A DNA stretch of 64,000 nt from NCBI RefSeq assembly GCF_025698545.1, contig NC_068567.1, positions 124,001 through 188,000 of the forward strand, given 5' to 3'. The position numbers were made by a program, and so were the translations under genes. Source of the stretch: Gossypium raimondii. Lineage: Eukaryota; Streptophyta; Magnoliopsida; Malvales; Malvaceae. Under the pieces are notes generated by a model, which saw only the letters and a list, made by a program, of their open reading frames with translations, had not been told where the DNA came from and did no database searches. The number at the start of each line of letters is the position of its first letter. Position 1 is the first letter of the stretch. Positions 1 to 10,840 of the stretch are shown piece by piece.

Positions 1-872
1 CAAAATCATACGAGCTTATGAACTTTGTTAAACAGTAAATTATATTTTTTAATCAGTTTGTTTGAATCTTTTAGAGTGATTCATTCAAAAATAGAGGGAC
101 TAATTTGATTAGGTCTTAGAGGAATTTGATATTGAGGTTGTGCATAAAGCATCTCCAGAACGCAAGCAAGCATTCAAGTTAAGATGACTACGGAAGCGAT
201 GGCATGTTACAACCATCCAATTCTACAAACCGTCGTATTCTATATCTTGCGGCTGTTATAAGTCTTCAAGGAAAGAATTGCAAGTAATAAACTCTTTATT
301 TCGATATTAAGTAATTAGTCCCTCACGCAAAAAAAATTAAATAAATTAATCCCTATCAATTAACAGTAATGTTAATATTTTTCATCAATTATATATAATT
401 TTGATTGTTATAATTACAAATTTAGAGCCTCAATGTTTAAAAATTTGACCTATTTGATCAATATAAAAATAAAAGGGATTGGAGAGGTATTTCTATCAAA
501 TACAGAATTTTGATTGCTATAATGACAAATCTAACCTCGATGTTTAAAATTTTGAAAAAGAACAATTTGATCAATATTGAAATTGAGAGGGACTAGATAG
601 GTGTTTTTACCAAATACAAAATCATGTTTTAGAAGGAAAAAATCCAACCTATATAATTAGCCTTGATGTTTAAAATTTTGAGAGGGACTAATTTGATCAA
701 TATCAATCTTAAGAGGGGCTTAAGAGATGTTTTTACCAAATACAAAATTTTGATTGGTATGATTACAAGCTCGATGTTTTAAAATTTTGGAAAAGACCAA
801 CTTGATCTGTATCGAAATTGCTAGGGACTGGAGAGGTATTTTCACCAAAAACAAAATAATGTTTTAATGGAA
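1..872. repeat. Intergenic: degenerate ~110-bp tandem repeat
   Basis: No gene is visible. From about 422 to 870 there are four degenerate head-to-tail units of roughly 100-128 bp, starting near 422, 530, 658 and 769. Each begins with a phrase like 'ctcgatgtttaaaatttt', continues through 'tttgatcaatat', 'gggactggagagg' and 'ttttaccaaatacaaaat', and ends in a short AT-rich linker. The last unit stops a few bases before the tRNA gene. A weaker half unit may lie at 360-421. The upstream 1-360 has no recognisable feature. Confidence 0.7.
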
Positions 873-966
873 TCCGACCTGCCGGATTCGAACCAGCGAC
901 CTAAGGATATCAGTCAGGAAGGCATCCTACTACAGTCCTCCGCTCTACCAACTGAGCTAAGGTCGG
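873..966 (-). tRNA. tRNA-Tyr: tRNA-Tyr (GUA) with intron, copy A
   Basis: Read on the minus strand this is a complete cloverleaf: acceptor stem CCGACCT/AGGTCGG with discriminator A, a D-arm carrying the A box (TAGCTCAGTTGG), anticodon GTA, and a T-arm with the B box (GGTTCGAATCC). A 21-nt intron sits one base 3' of the anticodon, as in plant nuclear tRNA-Tyr genes. The gene is 94 nt and the mature part 73 nt. CCA is not encoded, as expected for a nuclear gene. A second copy lies at 5797-5890. An open frame on the plus strand through this gene is a shadow. Confidence 0.97.
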
Positions 967-1333
967 ATTGCAACTTTGCGGTAAGAAGTCACATTTTATT
1001 ATATTATCAAAATTTAAAAGCAAATTCCCACACAACCCTATTTTTCACTCTTCGCCCGAGGCTCAACAACCATCTTTTTCCATCTCTGCATATACGATCT
1101 CACATTCTGGTATTCCCTTTTCAACTACATTTCTCGCTTTCTCTTTGTATATCTTTGCTCCTCCTTTTCATCATCATCTTACCTTATTCACATTTTTCTC
1201 TCAACTGCTCTTTTAATCATATATAATAATTTTTATTTAAAATGAAAGATTCTGTGCAGGTTTAGATTTAACACTTTGCAGAGTTGAGTTTTGAGGAAAC
1301 AAGTTCGATCAAATCACTGAAGCAATCCATCAA
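967..1333. promoter_or_regulatory. Upstream region and leader of RER copy A
   Basis: This stretch separates the tRNA from the start codon of the RETICULATA-related gene. It is CT-rich from 1030 to 1210. It ends with a segment (about 1250-1290, 'tgtgcaggttta', 'ctttgcagagttga') that is also present just before copy B (about 6150-6190). The two 'gcag' sites look like 3' splice sites of a leader intron, but no donor was assigned. Conservation between copies suggests a shared promoter or 5' UTR. Confidence 0.4.
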
Positions 1334-2368
1334 ATGGCTGCTATGGCTCGGTATCTTTTCTCGGACCTGCCGAGACAATCGCCTAACATGACTGATACCT
1401 GCCGTCTCAGATCACAACCTCCTCATGTCGTTTCCTTCCCAAGAAACCAACCGTTCCGTTTTCAATGTTCTCAGATGTCCATTCCCAAGCTACGTATTTC
1501 ATGCGGCGGAGGAGACGGTGGAAACCATGGGGTTGGTGGTAGCGGAGGTGGTGGCAGAGGAGGAGGTGGCGGGTCCAATTCCAGCGATGATCCATGGAAG
1601 CGTTTTGGCATTCTGGGTCTTTTCCTAAGTGGATGGAGAGATAGGGTTGCAGCAGATCCGCAGTTTCCATTCAAGGTTTTAATGGAAGAGTTGGTGGGAG
1701 TCACTGCTTGTGTTCTTGGAGACATGGCTTCACGTCCTAATTTTGGTCTTAACGAGCTCGACTTCGTTTTCTCAACTCTCGTTGTCGGTTCCATTATGAA
1801 TTTCACTCTTATGTATCTTTTAGCACCAACAGCTTCCGCAGCTTCTTCAAGTCTCCCTTCTATCTTTGCAAACTGTCCTCAAAGTCATATGTTTGAACCA
1901 GGTGCTTTTACCTTAATCAACCGTTTCGGGACTTTTGTCTATAAAGGAACTGTGTTTGCTGCTGTTGGACTGGCTGCTGGACTTGTCGGGACTGCAATCT
2001 CAAACGGGTTGATCACGATGAGGAAGAAAATGGATCCCACCTTTGAAACACCCAACAAGCCTCCTCCTACCTTGTTGAATGCCATCACCTGGGCCGTTCA
2101 CATGGGTGTTAGCAGCAATTTTAGGTATCAAACCTTGAATGGGATCGAGTTTGTGTTGGAAAAGGGGCTTCCCCCCTTTGTATTTAAGTCATCAGTGGTG
2201 GTCCTGAGATGCTTAAATAACGTAATTGGAGGAATGTCATTTGTAATACTAGCAAGGATGACTGGGTCTCAGAGTGTTGAACAGAAGCCAGCAAACATAG
2301 ACAAGGAGAAGGAGATGTTGATGGATGGTGGTGTCAATATGGAGAACAATCAGTCGACTTTTAAGTGA
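1334..2368 (+). CDS. RETICULATA-related chloroplast protein (DUF3411), copy A
   Basis: Single exon, 344 aa, starting at MAAMARY. The first ~60 residues are Ser/Arg-rich with few acids, typical of a chloroplast transit peptide. A glycine-rich linker follows at about 57-80. The conserved RETICULATA-like (DUF3411) domain runs from about residue 85 to 325 and contains several hydrophobic, probably membrane-spanning segments (LDFVFSTLVVGS, FAAVGLAAGLVG, SSVVVLRCLNNV). The C-terminus is charged. Length and single-exon layout match RETICULATA-RELATED 2/3 of Arabidopsis (At3g08630/At3g08640, also tandem). RETICULATA proteins act in the plastid inner envelope and affect mesophyll development and leaf venation; the biochemical activity is unknown. 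Copy B at 6202-7227 is a tandem duplicate. Confidence 0.93.
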   Translation: MAAMARYLFSDLPRQSPNMTDTCRLRSQPPHVVSFPRNQPFRFQCSQMSIPKLRISCGGGDGGNHGVGGSGGGGRGGGGGSNSSDDPWKRFGILGLFLSGWRDRVAADPQFPFKVLMEELVGVTACVLGDMASRPNFGLNELDFVFSTLVVGSIMNFTLMYLLAPTASAASSSLPSIFANCPQSHMFEPGAFTLINRFGTFVYKGTVFAAVGLAAGLVGTAISNGLITMRKKMDPTFETPNKPPPTLLNAITWAVHMGVSSNFRYQTLNGIEFVLEKGLPPFVFKSSVVVLRCLNNVIGGMSFVILARMTGSQSVEQKPANIDKEKEMLMDGGVNMENNQSTFK

Positions 2369-2945
2369 CTTTTACCCTTTTTTTTGTTTTTTTCTCGTCC
2401 TTGGCTGTTTTTGGCATTTTCTCTGCCTGGCTCTGTAACTTGGACGTAGCATGTGATCACAATGTTTGTAATAAGATCCAAGATGTCTCAGTTTGAAGTT
2501 ATAGTTCATGTGATCATAATATTTTGGGTTATGGTGTGCTTTTCTTTTCCCTTTTACTTCAAGTGTTATATATATCTGTCACAGATGCATTTCAATTTCG
2601 AAGATATTATTAAGTTACGGTTTTCGAAAGCTTGTTGCATTTCAAGTTTTAGTGAAGTCTTGAGAAGAAAGTTTGACAATATGAAAGCTAGCCTAGAAAA
2701 GGAGTAGCTTTATAAATAGTGGATCTGTTTTATTTTACGTGTGCTTAGTATCCATGCTTCACAACCTTAATATCCATTGTGGTCCTTTGATTAATTTGAT
2801 TGTGGATGCTATACTGCTTGCATGCATTGATATGTTTATATAGCTTCATCTGTTTTATATATACATACATATATAATGGTCTTCATACGTAGAAATATTT
2901 CTGGTCTCTTGAATGATGTCCAAGAATTTGTTGACTTCGACACGA

Positions 2946-2983
<38 letters not shown>

Positions 2984-5796
2984 ATTGTGTCAAATGTTTC
3001 TGGAGCTGGATTATGCAGCTGGGATAATCTTCCTAAACTAAAGAGGTATTGTTTTATTTCTTGTTTGGTTAATTTGTGTAATAAGCGATTATTATATGCT
3101 TTTAATTCTTTGAAAACACCATTAAAGTTCGAGTGTCTAATAGTTGGAAAGGAGAATCATAACATGTTGAAGTCTCTGTTTTCTGACATCGTAAAGATCA
3201 CAAACAAACAATAAAGTTTGAAGTAGTTTCTCTTTGCTTTTTTAGTATGACAAATGAGCTTCAAAGACAGTTCTTACACTAATTATTTTCTGCTTCAAAT
3301 TGCAGACCATATCAAAGAGATTATGAATTTAGTTTCCTGCTACTTCCTTTTATACTTCGTTGCATTTTGTATTATTCAAATTGCGAGAGCACACATTATA
3401 TGCACCGTTCCTTTACAGATGACTCATTTCAATATGTTATGGTGTATGCATAGTCATATATGTTGGTTCGAATAATATTTTCCTTCTCCGAATCTATGGC
3501 TTTTGGTTCTAGTTGCTAAGTTCAATTCAAAAAATAAGGAAAATAGCCAAAGTATCACTAAATGAAACCCTTATTGTCAAATGGTGAATACATGAGTTTA
3601 ATCCTCTCGGCTTCTGGTTGATAACACTAACCACAGATTTTTTATTTAGTCTCCAATACTTTACTTGACGATGGGTCATCATAAGTAACACAGATGGGGA
3701 CCATTATTTCCTGTCTGAAATCCGATGGTTGCCAAATAGCTCAATATAATGGCTATCTGTCAGTTCATTACTAGTTGCTAAGATGTATTTAACTTTTACC
3801 TTCATTTATGATTATGTATTTCAATTGGTTAAGAACTTAACATTCTAAATCTATTTTATCACATTTTAGTACCTGATCCTTAATGAAGCACTGAGAAAAT
3901 GTTATCTTGGAAAGTCAGGTGAGTTATGTGCATGAGGATTATTTCTAGCTAAAACTTGTTATCACTTCATGTGCTTACTTGCGCTTATGTGGATTGAGCC
4001 CTTATGCTAATTTTGTCATATAAGGCTTAGACAGGCTCAGGAAATCATAGAAGAATTACTGGAACCTGGGGTATGTATTGTAATTTTATATTTCTAAGTT
4101 TGTTAGCCATAGCCATAGCTGTAGGTTGCTCTCATATATGCTTCCATCTTGAAGCTCCATTATGTCATAAAATTATCGGCTGTTCTTGTGTAAGCGGCTT
4201 CATCTATTGGAAGCTTTGGCATCTTTACTATTATGCTGCAGAACTGTTTTCCTTTTTTTTTACTGAACTTGATATTCTCATATATAGGATGATGAGTTAC
4301 AAGATATTATCAAGAGCCAGCATATCAGCTCAGGACAACTTGAAATGATTAGGCTAAAAGTGATTGCTAGGGAGCTTTGTAATGGACATTCCATTTTAGG
4401 TTTGGTCAGGTAAGTCCATTGGATTTATTCTGTTTGTGTTGCAAGCAAAGCATTAGGGGTGGTGCAAGAAGATCATGTTTGTTAATGTTTTTCCATTGTA
4501 ATCTAAATTTATATCAATGAAGCATGGAAATGTAAGTTGTGTTTATTATATTATTGTTTTGTGGAGATGGATCTTCTTCTTCTGAAGTAGGAGCCTCTGC
4601 AGAAAGCAGTGTATGTAGAAGCATATGATAAATAATATATGTTACTATGATGCACTGCCTCCCATCTCATATCTTCAGGACAGGATTTTGGATTCTGTAC
4701 TGACCTGGATGCCATTGCATGCCACAGTCACCCACAAAACTGGAATTCAATTGCGGGATACAAGTAGGTTCAAGAGCCGGGCTATCTCAATGATTTATCT
4801 CAAATTTTGTAGGGTTTGGATAAAAATATTAGATTTGAAAAATAGCTTGTTTAAAATAAAAATCGGGTTTGAGCTCAAGCATTCCAGATGCAAGTTCGGC
4901 TCCGCCCATTTTTAAAGTTTATAATATATTATATATATGTAAGTTTATTTAGCCCTTATACTTTAATTCAATCAATTTTAGTTCTTATATTTTTTGAATT
5001 TTGAAATTTTAGTCCAAACTATAGTAGTTAAATTCATTTGGTTAAATTCAATTACTAGTGTTATACTGTGTACAGTTGTAAATTTAGTATATATTCTACA
5101 ATTGGATCATTCTAAGCCCATTAACTAGATTTTTAGCAAGTAAAACGTGAAAATAACGAGCTAACATGACAATATGTTTGTCCCATCAAATTTTGAAAAT
5201 TAAAGAACTTAATGAATTTAACAATTATTGTTTGATGAGGGTTGAAATTCTAAAATTTGAAAAGTATAGCGACTAAAATGACCAAATTAAAGAGATTAAA
5301 TTCACAACTTTCATAAAATACAGGGCTAAATAGCATAATTTAACCTTTTATATATATTATAAATGTTAAGTTGACAATATATAAAATTTTAATAAACGAA
5401 TAAACATATAAATTTATTAAATATTAAATTAAAAACAATATAAACGTTTGTTCAAAAATTTAAAAATAATATGAACAAGTTTAAAATGGGTTTGGGTTAG
5501 TCGATTACAAATAGAGACGGACTTGAGTAAAATTTTAACCTCATATTTTAGATTCAACTAGACTTCAATAACTATAAAGTATGTTAATGTCATACTTAAA
5601 TACTCAAGTCAATAATTTGTTATTTATTATTATTGTCAAAGGAAAGAATTAGAAGTAAGAATGCAAAATTTAGAATAAAAATGCAAAATCATAAAAATAA
5701 ATACAAGGCGATCAAATGGATTGTTATTTATTGTTTGTGTCATTGCCAAGGAAAGACTTGGAAGAAGGCAAAAAAAATAAAAATGCAAAAACCTAA
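2369..5796. other. Interval between RER copies: 3' region, KH gene relic, AT-rich filler
   Basis: After the 3' UTR of copy A (to about 2560; similar sequence follows copy B) lies a degraded KH-type gene (separate entry, 2876-4410). Downstream, about 4930-5345 resembles other AT-rich blocks of this window ('agcccttatacttt', 'gaaattttagtcca', 'gactaaaatgacca'), seen again near 24250-24595 and 60655-61110, and is probably a dispersed repeat. No intact gene was found. Confidence 0.5.
2876..4410 (+). pseudogene. Relic of a KH-domain/quaking-like RNA-binding protein gene
   Basis: Coding-like islands in order on the plus strand recall the plant SPIN1/quaking-like KH proteins. About 2942-3045 encodes [18 protein letters not shown], which matches the conserved N-terminal segment of that family. 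About 3870-3918 encodes a degraded YLILNEALRK-like piece where GYEHLNE is expected. About 4024-4070 encodes RLRQAQEIIEELLEP, the end of the KH domain, and is followed by GTATGT. About 4287-4409 is an exon-like piece starting DDELQDIIK, flanked by AG and GTAAGT. The central KH core (GRLLGPRGNS and neighbours) is missing and the frames do not join, so I call it a pseudogene. In Arabidopsis a KH gene (At3g08620) sits directly beside the RER pair, which supports the identification. Confidence 0.6.
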
Positions 5797-5890
5797 TCCG
5801 ACCTACCGGATTCGAACCAGTGACCTAAGGATTTCAGACAGGAAAGCCTCCTACTACAGTCCTCCGCTCTACCAACTGAGCTAAGGTCGG
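5797..5890 (-). tRNA. tRNA-Tyr: tRNA-Tyr (GUA) with intron, copy B
   Basis: Second tRNA-Tyr on the minus strand, also 94 nt with a 21-nt intron after the GTA anticodon. The acceptor stem and A and B boxes are intact. Differences from copy A are a compensated pair in the T stem (both strands of the pair changed), one T-arm/variable-side base and several bases in the intron, so the mature product should still fold. It lies about 310 bp upstream of RER copy B, the same arrangement as copy A. Confidence 0.97.
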
Positions 5891-6201
5891 ATCACATCAC
5901 CTTCATAAAAAAAACTGTTTTATTCAAAGTAAAATCCAATACAACCCTATTTCTCGCTCTTCAGTCTTCACCAACCACTTCCGTGTCTACATATACCATC
6001 TCAGACACAGGGCATTACCTTTTCAAATTTCAACTACATTTCTCGCATTCTCCAGCTCTGTCTTTACTTTCTTTGTTTTGTTCTTGCATCATCTAACCTT
6101 GTTCTCTTCTGCTCTTTTTACGATAATCAAATTTCCTAAAAAGAATCAATCTGTGCAGGTTTAGTTTAACTCTTTTGCAGAGTTGATTTTTGATTGTTCA
6201 G
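5891..6201. promoter_or_regulatory. Upstream region and leader of RER copy B
   Basis: This segment is homologous to the 967-1333 interval. It shares the CT-rich stretch, the phrase beginning 'caaccctatttct', and the terminal 'tgtgcaggttta ... tttgcagagttga' block. Like copy A it may contain a small leader intron. No clear TATA box was assigned. Confidence 0.4.
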
Positions 6202-7227
6202 ATGGCTGCCATGGCGCGGTATAGTTTCTCGGACCTGACGAGAAAATTCCCTAACACGAGCGGTGCTCGCCCTCTCAAATCACAACCACCGCATGTTGTT
6301 TCCTTCCCTCGAAACCAACCGTTCCGGTTTCAGCCTTCTCAGATTTCCATTCCCAAACTTCAGTTTTCATGCGGCGGAGGAGACGACGGAAACCATGGGG
6401 TTGGTGGTAACGGAGGTGGTGGTAAAGGCGATGGCGGTTCCAACTCCAACGATGATCTATGGCAGCGCTTTGGCATTTTGGGTCTTCTTCTAAGTGGATG
6501 GAGAGACAGGGTTGCAGCAGATCCTCAGTTCCCATTCAAGGTTTTAATGGAAGAGTTGGTGGGTGTTAGTGCTTGTGTTGTTGGAGACATGGCTTCACGT
6601 CCTAATTTTGGTCTTAATGAGCTCGACTTCGTTTTCTCAACTCTTGTTGTGGGTTCAATTTTGAATTTCCTTCTTATGTATCTTTTAGCACCAACAGCTT
6701 CTGCATCATCTTCAAGTCTCCCTTCCATCTTTGCAAATTGTCCACAAAGTCATATGTTTGAACCAGGTGCTTATACCTTAATGAACCGTTTTGGGACTTT
6801 TGTCTATAAAGGAGCTGTGTTTGCTGCTGTTGGATTTGCTGCAGGCCTTGTTGGAACTGCAATCTCAAATGGGTTGATCATGATGAGGAAGAAAATGGAT
6901 CCCAGCTTTGAAACACCTAACAAGCCACCTCCTACCTTGTTGAATGCCTTCACTTGGGCTACTCACATGGGGGTTAGCAGCAATTTGAGGTACCAAACCT
7001 TGAATGGGGTCGAGTTTTTGTTGGCTAAGGGACTTCCTCCCCTGGCATTTAAGTCATCAGTGGTGGTTCTGAGATGCTTAAATAATGTACTTGGAGGAAT
7101 GACATTTGTAATACTAGCAAAATTTACTGGATCTCAGAGTGTTGAACAGAAGCCACCAAACATAGACAAGGAGAAGAAGTCGGTGGACGGTGACAGTTTG
7201 GACAACAGTCAGTCGACTTTTAAGTGA
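6202..7227 (+). CDS. RETICULATA-related chloroplast protein (DUF3411), copy B
   Basis: Single exon, 341 aa. I start at the ATG at 6202 (MAAMARYSF), which aligns with copy A; an open frame continues a few codons upstream but without ATG. The architecture equals copy A: Ser/Arg-rich transit peptide, glycine-rich linker (about 57-78, slightly shorter than in A), and a DUF3411 domain with several hydrophobic segments (LDFVFSTLVVGS, FAAVGFAAGLVG). Most residues are identical to copy A; changes concentrate in the transit peptide, linker and C-terminal tail, suggesting that both copies are under selection. The expected location is the plastid envelope; molecular function is not established for the family. 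Confidence 0.93.
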   Translation: MAAMARYSFSDLTRKFPNTSGARPLKSQPPHVVSFPRNQPFRFQPSQISIPKLQFSCGGGDDGNHGVGGNGGGGKGDGGSNSNDDLWQRFGILGLLLSGWRDRVAADPQFPFKVLMEELVGVSACVVGDMASRPNFGLNELDFVFSTLVVGSILNFLLMYLLAPTASASSSSLPSIFANCPQSHMFEPGAYTLMNRFGTFVYKGAVFAAVGFAAGLVGTAISNGLIMMRKKMDPSFETPNKPPPTLLNAFTWATHMGVSSNLRYQTLNGVEFLLAKGLPPLAFKSSVVVLRCLNNVLGGMTFVILAKFTGSQSVEQKPPNIDKEKKSVDGDSLDNSQSTFK

Positions 7228-7888
7228 TTTTTACTCCCTTTTGTTTACTTTTTTGTCGTAGCTTTTTCTCTGCCTATCTCTGTAACTAGGATGTAGCATG
7301 TGATCATAATGTTTGGAATAAGATCCAAGTCAGTCTCCGGATTTGATGTCATAATTCATGAGGGTGGATGAGATGTTTTCTGTTGCATTTTCTTAGTGAT
7401 TTTTGTAGAAAGTGCCTTCCTTGAATTGAACTCACTTGGACAGTGATGCTTAGCAGCAAATAGTAGCCTTGGAAATGAAAAGCAGGATTTGTCTTGATCT
7501 TTCAACTCTTCTTTTACCCTATTTGAGAATAATATATAGATACATATATATACACATTACTATATCCTTAAGAAAGAACAAAAAGAAAAGGGAACTTTTT
7601 TGTATTCACCAGGGGGAGAATCTATGAACACTTTCTCTGTCTGTCTGTCAATCAATATAAACATTCTTAAGATGTTAGATCCAAGGGCTCTCAAATGAAA
7701 ATCCAAACGAGCAATGCCTAGGGATCCCCTTGTCTGTTAGAATGATTAAAACTAAAGCATACAATAGAATGAAACCCCCATCCTCTCATGTTGAACTATA
7801 AATCCTATTGAGTCCTTCCCTTCATGACTGTGGAGCTAAACCGACCCGTAAAAACTAATGCAAAGGCCATACTCAAAGCACAATCATC
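7228..7888. other. Convergent 3' intergenic region (RER-B / ZIP)
   Basis: RER copy B (plus) and the ZIP transporter (minus) converge here. The first ~120 bp are homologous to the 3' UTR of RER copy A ('tctgtaactaggatgtagcatgtgatcataatgtt'-type sequence, split across 7280-7320). The remainder probably holds the 3' UTR of the ZIP gene. No gene or repeat was recognised. Confidence 0.5.
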
Positions 7889-10840
7889 TTATCTGACAGC
7901 CTCCGGAGCAGAATTGCAATAAGGTGTATGCAAGCAAACCAACTTGGTGCATGCTAAACAAAGAGTAGCAAAACCGACTCCAACAGCAAGACCGCAGCTG
8001 CTTTTTCGGATATCTAACCTTACTGCTCTTTGAACTATTCTAACAAAGCATGGGATCAATCCTCCACAGGCCAAAACCATCACATGGTCAAGACCACTGT
8101 AGTCAATTCCTGCCAATATTGCTCCAATTGCAGATATCGGGCCTATGACGCTGATTAGAGCAGCTGCTGCAAGAGAGCCATACCAACTGCCAGTAGTTCC
8201 AAAGATGCAGCTGGCCACAGCTGCACCACGTGGAAGCCCGTGAAGGGATACAGGAAGGACCATGTGCCGGCCAAGTCCATAAGCTTTTGGCGCAGCCACT
8301 CCTAGTGCAAGCCCTTCAGCCAGAGCATGAAAAGCCACAGCTCCACACGCTAAAAATGACTGGAGAGTGAGAACACTCACCGGAAATCTTGTTACTGTCG
8401 GAAGGTTATTGGAAGAACTTCTTTTGTTACCAACAAGCAACAAAATAGTAGAGCTTGAAACATGGACAAATGCAGCTCCTACAGTTAGTAGCAACATAAG
8501 TGGTAAGAATCCCATTTTGGAAGACAATAGTAGTTGCAGCGGTCGCCAGGCACCAAGGATGAAGGCAATGCCAGATGCAGTACCCATGAGAAGGGCATGC
8601 TGAAGATGGAAAGCAAGAGCAAATGAAACAAGCACAAGGCCACCCAGTAAAGGTCCAAGGCCAAAAAGCAATGAAACAAAGAAGCCAGAAGCATCCTCAG
8701 AACTGGAAATTTAAAACAGTAGAATTTAGTCAATGAGACAAGTTAAAATGAAATCACAATATAGCAGCTAAGAGTAGGGCAGCATTTAAGAACAAAAGCA
8801 GATTGCCAGATTGTATCAAGGGCAACACACCCATATATCAAGCAAAAAGAAACCCAAAGTAGCCGTATTTACTCATGCAATGATGTTATATCCGGTCATG
8901 CATTCTTCTCAACAAACAATAGTTCAGTTAACTCACTTGTAGTCATGAGTGAAATTCTGGAAAAGAGTGCTTAGAGCTTCCATGAATGCTACTGAAAGCG
9001 TAGCAGCTGATGCCACTGGAGTTGGTGAAGCTTCCTATTAAAAAAATGATGGAGAAGGGAAGACATCATTTCTCTATAACAAAGAAGAAAGCATAAAAAA
9101 AAATTTAAACATGGTCGAACAGGATTAATCTTTCCAATTTACAAATTGCTGTTCAAATAAAGTTGTTTTATATAGCTTTTTAGGCTTTGCAGAAGAGAGA
9201 CAGTGAAGAGGATGGCAGTAGTAGTTATGCATTACCATAGCTAGATAAGTTCATTATAATAGTATACTGCGAACTGACCAATGAAGTGTTCTTCATAGGA
9301 TACAAATCAAAATAGAACAAAAGGTCTACAAAAATTATTGTAGATTGAAGATTCAAACATATATTTTTTAAGCGCAAGAATCACAATTACCTTAAATGCA
9401 TCAGGGAGAACCTCAGCAACAACCATCCAGATCATACATCCAGCAGCAAAACCAGTACAAAAGGGCAGGAATTTATTAAATGTATCGGCGCACATAAAAG
9501 AAGGAACTGCAACAATTGGCTGGCAAAAATGTTTTGAAGAAAAAAAATTAAAGGAATAAACAACCTTAATATTTTATTTCTATCATTGCTTTTGCCCATT
9601 TAACAGATAAAACCAAGTAGTCCTTCATTATTGCAATATAAATCAAGCATGCACTTGAAAGTTTACAAGTAGGTCTTTTACTAATTTTCTGCTCACAATT
9701 ATTCTCCATTGAAGTTATTTACCTGGTCTTTAATTTTAACCAACTTTTCTACTTCACAATATCTTCTTCTACGTTTCTTTTTCAACCTGATCTTGGAAGT
9801 TCCAATTTCATTTGATATAGACAGATATGCTCCTGACAACAGAATTAACATGATTAGGTACCTGTGGCAAGGATGTAATAATGCTCCATAGCATTGCATT
9901 CTGTGGAGAAACACCCCTTGATGCAAGAACCGTGCTCACAGCCAATCCCTCCGGTATGTTATGTACAGCTATGGCCAAAGTTACCAAAAGGCCTTGAGTA
10001 AAACCTTTTGAGCCGGCAAAGGAAACTCCAACACCAGAGCCCTCTCCAAATGAATGCAGTGTCATGATTCCAATAACAAGAACAACTTTAGTTGCATCTG
10101 CTCCTTTTATATCCAGCATACTTACTTCCCCATATTGTTCAAGAAACTGAAACCCAAAAATGATTGGAGAAATATAAGATGTTGATATTATAGCCTAAAA
10201 ATACGTTGATACCACCAAATTACAAGTTAAAAAGACAGCATTGTGTATGGCATGCAGTATCAGCAGTATAAACTCACTGAGAAGTAACAATGATCCTAAA
10301 ATAATTTTACAAACCGAAAAACTGATAAAGAGAGATTGTGATCACCTTCTTACAAAGCAAAATAAAAACACCACCCGCTAAAATCCCAATAACAACCCAA
10401 CTTCCAGCACTATGTTCTTGCCCTTCCTGTATGAGATCAAAACTTGCAGCCAACATGACACCAGCAGCCATTCCATTGCATATCCCAGCCCACTGAGGAT
10501 CGAGTTCCACAAAGAAAAATGGAACTGCACCTAAACCAGTTGCTGCAGCCATTGCTAATGTCAAAAGGGCAACTGTGGACAGAGACACTCTGCTGTAACT
10601 GCCCTTCCAGTTACTCATTAAGTTGTTGTCATCCTTAAAACTTATGACTTTCTCCGTACCAGTGCCATCTATAACATTATTGCCTACATTATTGGGGGGA
10701 GATCTTATCCCTTTCGAAATTTCACTTTGACCATCTGCTGTAGCGCATTCAAGTAACACAAATATGAAGTACAAAGAGAGAAACAGATGCTTGACTCTAA
10801 ACAGCATTGCTCTAATTTTTTTCCAGAAATCTATCAACAA
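7889..10840 (-). CDS. ZIP-family zinc/metal transporter (At3g08650-like)
   Basis: Five exons on the minus strand give an uninterrupted 606-aa protein: 10346-10840, 9862-10146, 9391-9519, 8937-9034, 7889-8702. All junctions are GT-AG and keep frame. The N-terminus has a signal-like hydrophobic segment (LFLSLYFIFVLLE, about 18-30) and a short hydrophilic region. Many transmembrane segments follow, with the ZIP signatures HSFGEGSG and HNIPEGLAV in exon 2 and a second HALAEGLALG in the last exon. The His/Glu residues of these motifs form the metal site in ZIP proteins. Length and gene position match the Arabidopsis putative zinc transporter At3g08650, next to the RER pair. An alternative start 33 nt downstream (MLFRVKHLF) is possible. 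Substrate and membrane are inferred only. Confidence 0.9.

Noticed and set aside
867-1226. 119-codon open frame on the plus strand beginning SDLPDSNQRP
   Set aside because: Its start is the antisense of the tRNA-Tyr gene, and the remainder is CT-rich leader DNA. Such frames over tRNA genes are a known source of false proteins.
2453-2707. 84-codon open frame downstream of RER copy A
   Set aside because: It overlaps the 3' UTR shared with copy B, has no domain and a biased hydrophobic composition typical of AT-rich DNA.
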